Source: Subdoligranulum variabile
GTDB taxonomy: Bacteria; Bacillota; Clostridia; Oscillospirales; Ruminococcaceae
Assembly: GCF_025152575.1 (NCBI RefSeq)
Contig: NZ_CP102293.1
Coordinates: 2,914,001-2,978,000, forward strand
DNA length: 64,000 bases
Direction: 5' to 3'
The notes beneath the pieces are model-generated. The model was given only the letters and a program-made list of their open reading frames with translations, was not told the origin of the DNA and did not search any database. The translations under genes and the position numbers were made by a program. Below, one piece after another: positions 46,810 to 62,320 of the stretch. The number at the start of each line of letters is the position of its first letter. Position 1 is the stretch's first letter.

Positions 46810-48600
46810 TTGATTCCACAGGAATACATACAGGAAGTTGTGCGCCGCAATGACATCGAGGAGGTCATTGGCCAGTATGTGCAATTGCGGCGGCGCGGCA
46901 GGACGCTGAGCGGTCTGTGTCCGTTCCACAACGAAAAAACGCCTTCCTTCGTGGTTTATCCTGATACCCAGAGCTTTTATTGCTTCGGATGCGGCGCGGC
47001 GGGCGATGTTATAAACTTTGTGCGCAAGTACAATAATCTCGGGTATGTGGAAAGTGTCAAACAGCTGGCGTCCCGAGCAGGAATGCCTCTTCCCGAGGAA
47101 GAAGACAAGGAGGCTCGTGCCCGTCAGCGTCTGCTGGAAATCAATCGCTGCGCAGCACGGTACTTTTATGAGCAGCTTAACGCCAAAACGCCGGAAGCGG
47201 CTTTGGCGCGGCGGTACTGGAAAGAAAAGCGCGGCCTGTCCGATGCGGCCATCCGTCGGTTTGGACTGGGCTATGCACCGGAAGATTTCAGCGGCCTTTT
47301 GCATTATCTGCGGCGCCGCGGATTCCGGGAGGATGAACTGGAGCATTCCGGTCTTATCAAGCGAAGCGCCAAGGGCAATCTGTATGATATTTTCCGTCAT
47401 CGGGTGATGGTGCCCATTATTGACGTGCGAGGCTCCATTATCGCGTTTGGAGGCCGTGTTCTGGATGATTCCAAACCCAAGTATATCAACAGCCCGGAAA
47501 CGGTGGTCTATCATAAATCCCGCACCCTGTTTGCGCTCAATATTGCCAAAAAGTCTGCCAGCAAGCGTTACATCCTTTGTGAAGGCTACATGGATGTGAT
47601 CTCCATGCATGAAGCGGGCTTTGATACGGCGGTGTGCGCCTGCGGTACGGCTCTGACGCCGGAACAGGTCAAGCTTCTGAGCGAGTATGCCGATGAAGTG
47701 GTCCTGAGCTATGACTCGGACGAGGCCGGGCAGAAGGCCACGGAGCGCAGCCTGGGACTGTTTGCCAACAGTCCTGTAAAGGTCAGTGTATTGAGCTATC
47801 AGGGCGCCAAGGATCCTGATGAATTCATCAAAAAGTATGGGCGGGAACGGTTTGATATGCTGCTCAACGGCACGGCCAATCCCACCGAGTTTCAGCTGAA
47901 AAAGGCCAAGGCCAAATATGATCTGCGCAGTGACGACGGCCGGCTCAACTACATCCGGGAGGCCATTGATATCCTCACCGGGCACGGCGTGACCCCTACG
48001 GCACGGGACGTCTATGCGGGACGCCTTGCCGAGGAAACGGGTGTAGCCAAACAGGCCATTCTCTCCCAGATGCAGGGAGCATTGCGGGCGGCTGATCGAC
48101 GCAGCCATCGCAAAGAGCAGAAAGAAATGGTCCAAAAGGGGATTGCGGCGGATATCCGGGTGCCCTACACGCAGGGCGGCGATGCGGCACTGGGGGCTGC
48201 CAGTGCCAGCCGCCAGTTGGTGGCGGCGCTGCTCCAGGACCCTGATGAGGTTCCTTATGTACGTGCCCGGCTGAATATGGACACCATCCTGCTGCCAGAG
48301 ATGCAGCAGGCACTGCAAGCAATTTTTCGCTGTGCGGAGGAAAAGCAGCCCGTTAATCTGACCTCCCTGCAGCAGAGACTGGACGATAAAGCTTTCCAAC
48401 AGGTGGCGCTGGCGCAGGCACAGAACCATGACCAGAAGCTGGCACAGCGGGATATCGATATGTACCTGGAGCGTTTGCAGAACGCCAAACCCATCAGTGA
48501 GCGGGTAGCCGGCACCAGTGATGATCAGTTCCTGAACTTTTTTGCCAATGTAAAAAAGGAAAAGGGCGTGCAGGAGCCGCCGCCGGAAACCGACGGGTGA
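46810..48600 (+). CDS. dnaG: DNA primase
   Basis: DnaG makes RNA primers at the replication fork. The 596-aa protein starts with the zinc-ribbon domain CPFHNEKTPSFVV..FYCFGCGAAGD (about 40-65), then the primase core with FGGRVLDDSKPKYINSPET and the TOPRIM residues in ILCEGYMDVISMH and LSYDSDEAGQKA (about 255-310). The C-terminal helicase-binding domain is reduced and divergent. The start is TTG 46810 with AAAGGAGGTGG ending 6 nt upstream; no ATG competes. It lies between dgt and rpoD, the macromolecular-synthesis order. Confidence 0.95.
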   Translation: MIPQEYIQEVVRRNDIEEVIGQYVQLRRRGRTLSGLCPFHNEKTPSFVVYPDTQSFYCFGCGAAGDVINFVRKYNNLGYVESVKQLASRAGMPLPEEEDKEARARQRLLEINRCAARYFYEQLNAKTPEAALARRYWKEKRGLSDAAIRRFGLGYAPEDFSGLLHYLRRRGFREDELEHSGLIKRSAKGNLYDIFRHRVMVPIIDVRGSIIAFGGRVLDDSKPKYINSPETVVYHKSRTLFALNIAKKSASKRYILCEGYMDVISMHEAGFDTAVCACGTALTPEQVKLLSEYADEVVLSYDSDEAGQKATERSLGLFANSPVKVSVLSYQGAKDPDEFIKKYGRERFDMLLNGTANPTEFQLKKAKAKYDLRSDDGRLNYIREAIDILTGHGVTPTARDVYAGRLAEETGVAKQAILSQMQGALRAADRRSHRKEQKEMVQKGIAADIRVPYTQGGDAALGAASASRQLVAALLQDPDEVPYVRARLNMDTILLPEMQQALQAIFRCAEEKQPVNLTSLQQRLDDKAFQQVALAQAQNHDQKLAQRDIDMYLERLQNAKPISERVAGTSDDQFLNFFANVKKEKGVQEPPPETDG

Positions 48601-48679
48601 ATTTCCGCAGCAGATAAATCATCTCCCCGCGCGGAAACGCGCAGTGTACCAATAGAAAACCAAAAGGAGAAACGTACTT

Positions 48680-49774
48680 ATGGCAGAGAAAAAAGATCCC
48701 ATTCGCAGCTTGATCGAAAACGGCCGTCGCAGCGGCAAACTGACCAACACCGAGATCGGTGATGCGATGGAGGAAAGCGGCCACGTTCTGGACGTGGAGC
48801 AGATGGAAAAGCTCTACGAAGAACTGGAAAGCAACGGCATCGAAGTGGTGGACGACGACGCGTCGGACGCAGCGGATGTGGCGCTGACCGAGGACAATGT
48901 GGACGACTTTGAGGAAAGCCTGAATACCGACGGCATTACCATTGATGACCCGGTCAAGGTATACCTGAAAGAGATCGGCCGTGTGCCCCTTCTGACGCCG
49001 GAAGAGGAAATCGACCTGGCTCTGAAGATTCAGGCCGGTGGCCCCGAAGGGGAAAAGGCCAAACAGCGCCTGAGCGAAGCCAACCTCCGTCTGGTTGTTT
49101 CCATCGCCAAGCGGTATGTGGGGCGTGGTATGCAGTTCCTTGATCTGATCCAGGAAGGTAACCTGGGCCTGATCAAGGCGGTTGAAAAGTTCGATCATAC
49201 CAAAGGCTTTAAATTCTCCACCTATGCCACCTGGTGGATCCGTCAGGCGATTACCCGTGCCATTGCCGATCAGGCCCGCACCATCCGCATTCCGGTACAC
49301 ATGGTCGAGACGATCAACAAGGTCAAGAAGGTTTCCAGTCAGCTCCTGCATGAGTACGGGCATGACCCCAGTGCCGAGGAGATTGCGGAACGTCTGGATA
49401 TGTCGGTGGACAAAGTCCGCGAAATCATGCGGGTGGCCCAGGAACCTGTCAGCCTGGAGACCCCTATCGGTGAGGAGGAGGACAGCCATCTGGGGGACTT
49501 CATTCCCGACGATGACGCTCCCGTCCCGGCCGAGGCTGCCAGCCAGACGCTGCTGAAAGAACAGCTGGCCGACGTGCTCAAGACGCTGACTCCGCGTGAG
49601 GAAAAGGTGCTGCGCCTGCGTTTTGGTCTGGAAGACGGACGCCCCCGCACGCTGGAAGAAGTGGGTAAGGAGTTCAACGTGACCCGTGAACGTATCCGCC
49701 AGATCGAAGCCAAGGCACTTCGCAAGCTGCGTCATCCCAGCCGCAGCAAGAAACTGCGCGATTTCCTGGATTAA
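48680..49774 (+). CDS. rpoD: RNA polymerase sigma factor RpoD (SigA)
   Basis: The primary sigma factor, 364 aa, close to Bacillus SigA. A short region 1.1 ([20 protein letters not shown]) is followed by region 1.2 ([21 protein letters not shown]), region 2 ([37 protein letters not shown] for -10 recognition), region 3 and region 4 ([27 protein letters not shown] for -35 recognition). The many TTGACA-17-TATAAT promoters in this window fit its specificity. AAAAGGAG precedes ATG 48680. Confidence 0.97.
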   Translation: MAEKKDPIRSLIENGRRSGKLTNTEIGDAMEESGHVLDVEQMEKLYEELESNGIEVVDDDASDAADVALTEDNVDDFEESLNTDGITIDDPVKVYLKEIGRVPLLTPEEEIDLALKIQAGGPEGEKAKQRLSEANLRLVVSIAKRYVGRGMQFLDLIQEGNLGLIKAVEKFDHTKGFKFSTYATWWIRQAITRAIADQARTIRIPVHMVETINKVKKVSSQLLHEYGHDPSAEEIAERLDMSVDKVREIMRVAQEPVSLETPIGEEEDSHLGDFIPDDDAPVPAEAASQTLLKEQLADVLKTLTPREEKVLRLRFGLEDGRPRTLEEVGKEFNVTRERIRQIEAKALRKLRHPSRSKKLRDFLD

Positions 49775-49787
49775 TTTTGTATGGATC

Positions 49788-49818
49788 AGAGCCCCGGCCG
49801 ATTTTCGGCCGGGGCTCT
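49788..49818 (+). terminator. Hairpin after rpoD
   Basis: A very stable AGAGCCCCGGCCGA/TCGGCCGGGGCTCT stem with a TTT loop follows the rpoD stop but has no T tract, so termination may be weak. The rest of the 49819-50035 gap shows no gene that I can support. Confidence 0.55.
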
Positions 49819-50035
49819 GGCTGTGCAGGGGCTTTTCCAAAAGTCAAGAGTGTGCTCGCACAAAAAGACGAGCGGCAGGTTGTGAAAAATGCCCAAAAAG
49901 GCCCTTTGGAACAGTGTGGACGGATTTGTCAAGGCGATGGGCAAGGTGCAAAATCGTCAAAATGCCGAAAATAACCTACACGCACCCGGGCGTATCATAA
50001 CGAAGACAAAAGTTGTAAAAAAGCCCCGAAAAGCC

Positions 50036-50064
50036 TTGACAATAAGGGTTTTAGCCTGTATACT
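50036..50064 (+). promoter_or_regulatory. Promoter of rpoB-rpoC
   Basis: TTGACA (50036-50041), a 17-nt spacer and TATACT (50059-50064). A leader of about 160 nt follows, with no recognised structure. Confidence 0.8.
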
Positions 50065-50229
50065 AAATCAGTATCACAAAAATGGAATAGAGCGCCCTAA
50101 GGGGATTTTGCAAAAATGCGAAAACCTCAAAATTTGTGGAAAATGCCGAATATGGCTTCTTTCGCAAAGGCCTCTTTGGGTGGCTTTCGCCAACTTTGTC
50201 AATCTATGGAATAGGAGTGGTCGCGTTTT

Positions 50230-54060
<3,831 letters not shown>

Positions 54061-54107
54061 TGTTTCGCTGTATCGTGTGTCATACTTGAATTGAGAGGGT
54101 TCGCTGA

Positions 54108-57710
<3,603 letters not shown>

Positions 57711-57722
57711 TCCATAAAAACG

Positions 57723-57752
57723 ATCCCCGTCACTTTGGTGGCGGGGATTTTT
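57723..57752 (+). terminator. Terminator of rpoBC
   Basis: ATCCCCG/CGGGGAT stem followed by TTTTT. Confidence 0.85.
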
Positions 57753-57759
57753 GCGTTGG

Positions 57760-57788
57760 TTGACGCTGTAAAAAGAAGTGGGTATAAT
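57760..57788 (+). promoter_or_regulatory. Promoter of the ArsC-like gene and pepF
   Basis: TTGACG (57760-57765), a 17-nt spacer and TATAAT (57783-57788), 39 bp before the GTG start. Confidence 0.82.
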
Positions 57789-57827
57789 TGGGTATACTGA
57801 ACCAAGAATCCGAAAGGGAGTGATCTT

Positions 57828-58181
57828 GTGCTGTTTTTGCAGTATCCGACCTGCTCGACCTGCCAGAAGGCCAGAAAGTGGCTGGATGAACATGATGTAT
57901 CTTACGAAGCACGCCATATTAAGGAAGAAAATCCTACCAAGGAGGAACTGCGTAGCTGGTATACGCGCAGCGGACTGCCGCTCAAACGTTTTTTCAATAC
58001 CAGCGGCCTTGCCTACAAATCCATGGGGCTCAAAGATAAATTGTCGGGTATGTCGGAGGAGGAGCAGCTGGCGCTGCTTGCTACGGATGGAATGCTGGTC
58101 AAGCGTCCGCTGTTGGTGACGGATGACTTTGTGCTGGTGGGGTTCAAACCAGCCGAGTGGGAACAAGCACTGAGAAAATAA
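57828..58181 (+). CDS. ArsC/Spx-family thioredoxin-fold protein
   Basis: A 117-aa protein of the arsenate reductase/Spx/YffB family. FLQYPTCSTCQKARKWLDEH gives a CxxC at the N-terminus, followed by YEARHIKEENPTKEEL, LPLKRFFNTSGLAYKSMGLKDK, a cis-Pro motif KRPLLV and VLVGFKPAEWEQAL. The fold is sure; whether it reduces arsenate or acts as an Spx-like regulator is not, as the Spx RGG motif and arsenic genes are missing. GTG 57828 follows AGGGAGTG. pepF begins 12 bp downstream. Confidence 0.87.
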   Translation: MLFLQYPTCSTCQKARKWLDEHDVSYEARHIKEENPTKEELRSWYTRSGLPLKRFFNTSGLAYKSMGLKDKLSGMSEEEQLALLATDGMLVKRPLLVTDDFVLVGFKPAEWEQALRK

Positions 58182-58193
58182 GGAGGGGCTACG

Positions 58194-59999
58194 ATGTCCG
58201 AAACACAAGTGCTCAAAGAACGCGATGAAATGGATCCCCGATATCAGTGGGATCTGACGCCGATGTACCATGACGATGCCGCCTGGGAGGCGGATTTCGC
58301 CACTTTGGACGATCAGGTGCAGGCGATGACCGCCTTTGCCGGAACGTTGAAAGACGCTGTCTCCATCGGAGCTTACCTGGATGCGGGAACGGATTTGTCT
58401 CGTAAGCTGTCCAACCTGTACTGCTATGCTTCGTTGCGCCGCAGTGAGGATACCCGCGCGGAGGCTGGGCAGAGTATGTACGCCCGCATCACGGCCAAGT
58501 ATGTACAGGCAATGGCTGCCATCTCCTTTGCGGAACCGGAGATCCTCTCGCTGCCTGAAGAAACACTTCAGGAGATTGTCCGGGATGAACAGCTGGCCGA
58601 CCACAAATTCACGATGGAAAACCTGCTGCGGCAAAAACCGCATACCCTGAGTGCACCGGAAGAAAAACTCCTGGCAACTTTTGGAGAAGCATTGGGCGCA
58701 CCGTCTGAAATTGCAGATAATCTGCAGGATGCTGACCTGGTTTTTGATTCTGTGCAGGACAGTGCAGGGAATACCGTGGAGGTGACCGGCTCCAACTATA
58801 TCATGCTCCAGATGTCCCCGGACCGCACGCTGCGCGAAAACGCCTTTGTCAGTTTCTATAAAGGATATCGCCAGCATATCAACACCTTTGCGTCTGCCTA
58901 CGCCGGTGCGGTAAAGGGAGCCACTGCCGAGGCTGCGGTGCGGCATTATGAATCTTCCCGGGCCATGTCCATGGCGGGGGAGAACATCCCAGGGGAAGTC
59001 TACGACAATTTGATTGCTGCGGTACGGAAACACATGCCGGCCATGTACCGGTATGTTGCGCTGCGCAAGAAGATCCTTGGCCTGAAGGAACTGCATTATT
59101 ATGATGTATATGCACCGCTGGTAGGGGAGGTCAAAGTCCGGTATACCTATGCGCAGGCACAGCAGATGGTATTGGAGGCGGTTAAGCCGTTGGGAAAAGA
59201 TTACTGCAATCTTGTGCGCAAGGCCTTTGCTGAGCGCTGGATTGATGTTTATCCCAACAAAGGAAAAAGCGGCGGCGCCTACTCCTCCGGCACCTATGAC
59301 TCTAATCCCTATATTCTGACTAATTTTACCGGTACGCTGGACAGCGTTTCCACCATCGCTCATGAGATGGGACACAGCATGCATACCTGGCACTCCAATC
59401 ACCATCAGCCGCCCCAGTATGCAGACTACACGCTGTTTGTGGCGGAGGTGGCCTCCACGGTCAATGAGAATCTGTTGATTGAGCAGTTGCTGCAGAAGGA
59501 GCAGGAGCCCCAGATGCGGCTGTATCTGCTCAACCAGTACCTGGAAAATTTCAAGGGAACGGTCTATCGCCAGACGATGTTTGCTGAGTTCGAAAAGGAA
59601 GCACACGGAATGGCGGAACGTGGGGAGGCGCTCAGTCCGGCTGCCCTGAATGGATTGTACAAGTGCCTTGTGGAAGAGTATTTCGGCCCGGAACTGGTCG
59701 TGGATGATGAAGTGCAGTACGAGTGGGCCCGAATCCCGCATTTTTACCGGCCTTTCTACGTTTATAAGTACGCTACCGGCTATTCTACGGCAGTGGCACT
59801 CTCGGAGGCCATCCTGAAGGAGGGAGAACCTGCGGTCCGACGCTACCGTGAATTCCTTTCTATGGGCGGCAGTGCGTACCCGCTGGATGAGCTGCGTCAT
59901 GCGGGTGTGGATCTGGCAACGCCGGAACCGGTGGAGGCAGCGCTGGGAAAATTTGAACGCATTCTTGAGGATGCGGAAAAGACCTTCGCCAAACTTTGA
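58194..59999 (+). CDS. pepF: Oligoendopeptidase F
   Basis: A 601-aa cytoplasmic zinc metallopeptidase of family M3 that cleaves peptides of about 7-17 residues. The active site HEMGHSMHTWHSN is near residue 388, with the third ligand Glu in FVAEVASTVNENLL about 25 residues on. The N-terminus DPRYQWDLTPMYHDDAAWEAD and PHFYRPFYVYKYATGYSTAVAL are typical. GGAGGGG precedes ATG 58194. It likely shares a promoter with the ArsC-like gene and ends at a strong terminator. Confidence 0.95.
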   Translation: MSETQVLKERDEMDPRYQWDLTPMYHDDAAWEADFATLDDQVQAMTAFAGTLKDAVSIGAYLDAGTDLSRKLSNLYCYASLRRSEDTRAEAGQSMYARITAKYVQAMAAISFAEPEILSLPEETLQEIVRDEQLADHKFTMENLLRQKPHTLSAPEEKLLATFGEALGAPSEIADNLQDADLVFDSVQDSAGNTVEVTGSNYIMLQMSPDRTLRENAFVSFYKGYRQHINTFASAYAGAVKGATAEAAVRHYESSRAMSMAGENIPGEVYDNLIAAVRKHMPAMYRYVALRKKILGLKELHYYDVYAPLVGEVKVRYTYAQAQQMVLEAVKPLGKDYCNLVRKAFAERWIDVYPNKGKSGGAYSSGTYDSNPYILTNFTGTLDSVSTIAHEMGHSMHTWHSNHHQPPQYADYTLFVAEVASTVNENLLIEQLLQKEQEPQMRLYLLNQYLENFKGTVYRQTMFAEFEKEAHGMAERGEALSPAALNGLYKCLVEEYFGPELVVDDEVQYEWARIPHFYRPFYVYKYATGYSTAVALSEAILKEGEPAVRRYREFLSMGGSAYPLDELRHAGVDLATPEPVEAALGKFERILEDAEKTFAKL

Positions 60000-60013
60000 T
60001 TTCCTTTACGGAC

Positions 60014-60051
60014 AAAAAATCTCCCGCAGGAGAACCTGCGGGAGATTTTTT
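60014..60051. terminator. Bidirectional terminator
   Basis: An AATCTCCCGCAGG-AGAA-CCTGCGGGAGATT hairpin with A and T tracts between convergent pepF and the Ala-rich gene. Confidence 0.9.
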
Positions 60052-60092
60052 AAGTACTGGCTGAATTCCGCTCAGGGATGCGGATTCAAGAG

Positions 60093-60713
60093 TTACTGGC
60101 CGAGAACGGCAGCAATATAGGCAGCTTCTTTGGCGGCAACCTGTGCCTGGTAATTCTTCACAGCGGCAGCATAAGCGGCTTCACGCTGATCAGCGGCGGC
60201 CTGAGCGGCCTTACCGGCGGCGGCGACAGCGGCTACATCAGCATCAGCCTTCGCCTGGGCAGCTTTCGCGGCGGCCATCACAGCGGCGACATCGGCGTCA
60301 GCTTTTGCCTGTGCTTCCTTGGCAGCAGCCATCACAGCGGCGGTGTAAGCGGCTTCCTTGGCAGCAATCTGCTGCTGGTAAGCTTTAACAGCAGCAGCGT
60401 AAGCAGCTTCACGCTGGTCGGCGGCAGCCTGAGTGGCCTTACCGGCGGCGATCACAGCAGCAACGTCTGCGTCAGCTTTCGCCTGGGCAGCCTTGCCGGC
60501 AGCGATTACGGCGAGGCATTCAGCGTCCGCTTTGGCCTGCGCCTGCTGCGCAGCAGCCTGAACGGCAGCGGTGTAAGCGGCTTCCTTGGCAGCCACCTGT
60601 GCCTGATAGGCTTTGACGGCTGCAATGTAATCGCTGTTGGCATCGGCAAATGCCGGTACAGCAAAGGCAGAGACCATGCATACGGAAAGCAGGAACGCGA
60701 GCAGTTTTTTCAT
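60093..60713 (-). CDS. Secreted alanine-rich helical repeat protein
   Basis: A 206-aa protein with a clear signal peptide (MKKLLAFLLSVCMVSAFAVPAFA, cleaved after AFA in outline) and a mature part that is about half alanine, with Lys, Glu, Asp and Gln in heptad-like positions, so probably a long helix or coiled coil. Residues 35-110 and 111-186 are two 76-residue repeats, and 187-206 is the start of a third. One Cys lies in the first repeat (ADAECLAVIA). There is no anchor motif. Function is unknown; it resembles surface or spacer proteins. TAAGGAGG precedes its ATG. Confidence 0.8.
   Translation of the reverse strand: MKKLLAFLLSVCMVSAFAVPAFADANSDYIAAVKAYQAQVAAKEAAYTAAVQAAAQQAQAKADAECLAVIAAGKAAQAKADADVAAVIAAGKATQAAADQREAAYAAAVKAYQQQIAAKEAAYTAAVMAAAKEAQAKADADVAAVMAAAKAAQAKADADVAAVAAAGKAAQAAADQREAAYAAAVKNYQAQVAAKEAAYIAAVLGQ
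60156..60611 (-). repeat. Two 228-bp coding repeats
   Basis: Unit 1 is 60611-60384, unit 2 is 60383-60156, and a 60-bp third partial unit runs to 60096. Each unit encodes AYQxQxAAKEAAYTAAV at its start and QAAADQREAAYAAAVK at its end. Confidence 0.85.
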
Positions 60714-60763
60714 AATCGATACCTCCTTAATTTGGCGCTCCGTCTGGGAGCTTCCATGCTTTG

Positions 60764-60792
60764 ATTATAACAAGCAAAATAAAAATGTGCAA
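60764..60792 (-). promoter_or_regulatory. Promoter of the Ala-rich gene
   Basis: TTGCAC (60792-60787), a 17-nt spacer and TATAAT (60769-60764) on the minus strand. Confidence 0.8.
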
Positions 60793-61170
60793 TAGAAATG
60801 TGAAAACTAATCGAAAAAGAATTATCACGAAAATTGTGCAATATCAACAAAAACAAAGGGGGATTATGAAAAATCGGCGTGTAAGTCGTCATATATCTGT
60901 GAAAGCATTGTGTAAGAAATGTGTAAACGTTGGGAGGGCGCTTGAGAGCAGGAACCATTTTTAAATGAATCCTTATATGATATGGCAGAAAGAATTTTCA
61001 GGCAACAATTGGTGACAATTAAGGAGGAGCGTGTTCTGACGGTCCATTCTGTGTGAAGGAAGGGAAATTATAGGTTTTAAACCAATCGGACAGGAAAAAG
61101 GCGCGAAAGCTGCAAGTTATAAAAAATCTCTGTTTTGCACGATTTTTCTGGGATTTTTTTGGCAATACTC
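60793..61170. other. AT-rich gap without recognised gene
   Basis: This 378-bp interval between the Ala-rich gene's promoter and the rpsL promoter shows no supportable gene, RNA or terminator. Short open frames here lack ribosome sites and protein-like sequence. Confidence 0.5.
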
Positions 61171-61199
61171 TTGACAAGCGGGGTTCTATCCTTTAAAAT
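61171..61199 (+). promoter_or_regulatory. Promoter of rpsL-rpsG-fusA
   Basis: TTGACA (61171-61176), a 17-nt spacer and TAAAAT (61194-61199), about 90 bp before rpsL. Confidence 0.88.
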
Positions 61200-61290
61200 A
61201 ACAAATGCGTGAGTTTCCGGGGTGAAGTGCGGTCAAAAAGCCGCACAAATTCGAAAACGAGCGTGAATACGTGAAGAAAGGAGAAAAGAA

Positions 61291-61716
61291 ATGCCTACTT
61301 TTAACCAGCTCGTGCGCAAAGGCCGTGAGGTCCTGGTTCGCAAGAGCACCGCGCCTGCCCTTCAGAAGAGCTACAACTCTCAGAAGAAGCAGTACACCAA
61401 CCTGAACAGCCCTCAGAAGCGTGGTGTCTGCACCGCCGTGCGTACCATGACCCCCAAGAAGCCGAACTCTGCTCTGCGTAAAGTTGCCCGTGTCCGCCTC
61501 ACGAATGGTATCGAGGTCACCTCTTACATTCCTGGTATCGGCCATAACCTGCAAGAGCATAGCGTCGTTCTGATCCGTGGCGGCCGTGTCAAGGATCTTC
61601 CCGGTGTCCGTTACCACATCATTCGTGGTACCCTCGACACCCAGGGTGTTGCGAACCGCAACCAGGCCCGCAGCAAATACGGTGCTAAGCGCCCCAAGGC
61701 CGGTGCCAAGAAGTAA
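61291..61716 (+). CDS. rpsL: 30S ribosomal protein S12
   Basis: A 141-aa ribosomal protein of the decoding centre. [35 protein letters not shown] in outline, and [18 protein letters not shown] are intact, with lysines at the positions where streptomycin-resistance changes occur, so it looks wild type. AAAGGAG precedes ATG 61291. First gene of the str-type operon. Confidence 0.98.
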   Translation: MPTFNQLVRKGREVLVRKSTAPALQKSYNSQKKQYTNLNSPQKRGVCTAVRTMTPKKPNSALRKVARVRLTNGIEVTSYIPGIGHNLQEHSVVLIRGGRVKDLPGVRYHIIRGTLDTQGVANRNQARSKYGAKRPKAGAKK

Positions 61717-61824
61717 GGAAACATCTTTTCGCCATAAAATAGGCCAAGCCTTTTTTGTGGCATAACGGGAGTTTCTATACTTTCGAGTACCGATGATATC
61801 ATTTATGTGAAGGAGGGAAGAAAG

Positions 61825-62295
61825 ATGCCCAGAAGAGGTAATGTCGCGAAACGCGAAGTTCTGGCCGATCCTATTTACAATTCCAAAGTTGTCACCCGTC
61901 TGGTCAACTACATCATGCTGGATGGCAAAAAAGGTGTTGCGCAGGAGATCGTTTACGATGCATTTGACATCGTGAAGGAGAAGACCGGCAACGATCCGCT
62001 GGAGATGTTCGAGAAGGCGATGGAAAACATCATGCCCAACCTCGAGTGCAAGACCCGTCGTGTCGGCGGCGCCAACTACCAGGTTCCCCTGGAAGTCAGC
62101 CCCGCTCGCCGCGAGACCCTCGGCCTGCGCTGGCTGACCCAGTACAGCCGCAGCCGTGGTGAGAAGACCATGTCTGCCCGTCTGGCGGCCGAGATCATCG
62201 ACGCCACCAACGGTGTCGGCGGTTCTGTGAAGAAGCGCGAGGACACTCACAAGATGGCCGAGGCCAACAAGGCTTTTGCCCACTATCGTTATTGA
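61825..62295 (+). CDS. rpsG: 30S ribosomal protein S7
   Basis: A 156-aa 30S head protein that nucleates 3' domain assembly. [41 protein letters not shown] and the C-terminal NKAFAHYRY fit exactly. ATG 61825 follows AAGGAGGGAAG. It lies between rpsL and fusA in the usual order. Confidence 0.98.
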   Translation: MPRRGNVAKREVLADPIYNSKVVTRLVNYIMLDGKKGVAQEIVYDAFDIVKEKTGNDPLEMFEKAMENIMPNLECKTRRVGGANYQVPLEVSPARRETLGLRWLTQYSRSRGEKTMSARLAAEIIDATNGVGGSVKKREDTHKMAEANKAFAHYRY

Positions 62296-62320
62296 TTCGC
62301 TGTCTTAGGAGGTTAAAGCC

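Noticed and set aside
60093..60713. Repeat region as a CRISPR array
   Set aside because: The repeats are 228 bp, adjacent and in frame with a secreted protein; there are no spacers or cas genes. No CRISPR array is seen elsewhere in the window.
60078..60764. A 228-codon Gly/Ser-rich frame on the plus strand
   Set aside because: It is the exact opposite strand of the Ala-rich repeat gene, whose GCN codons read as Gly/Ser/Cys on the other strand; the minus-strand gene has signal peptide, ribosome site and promoter.
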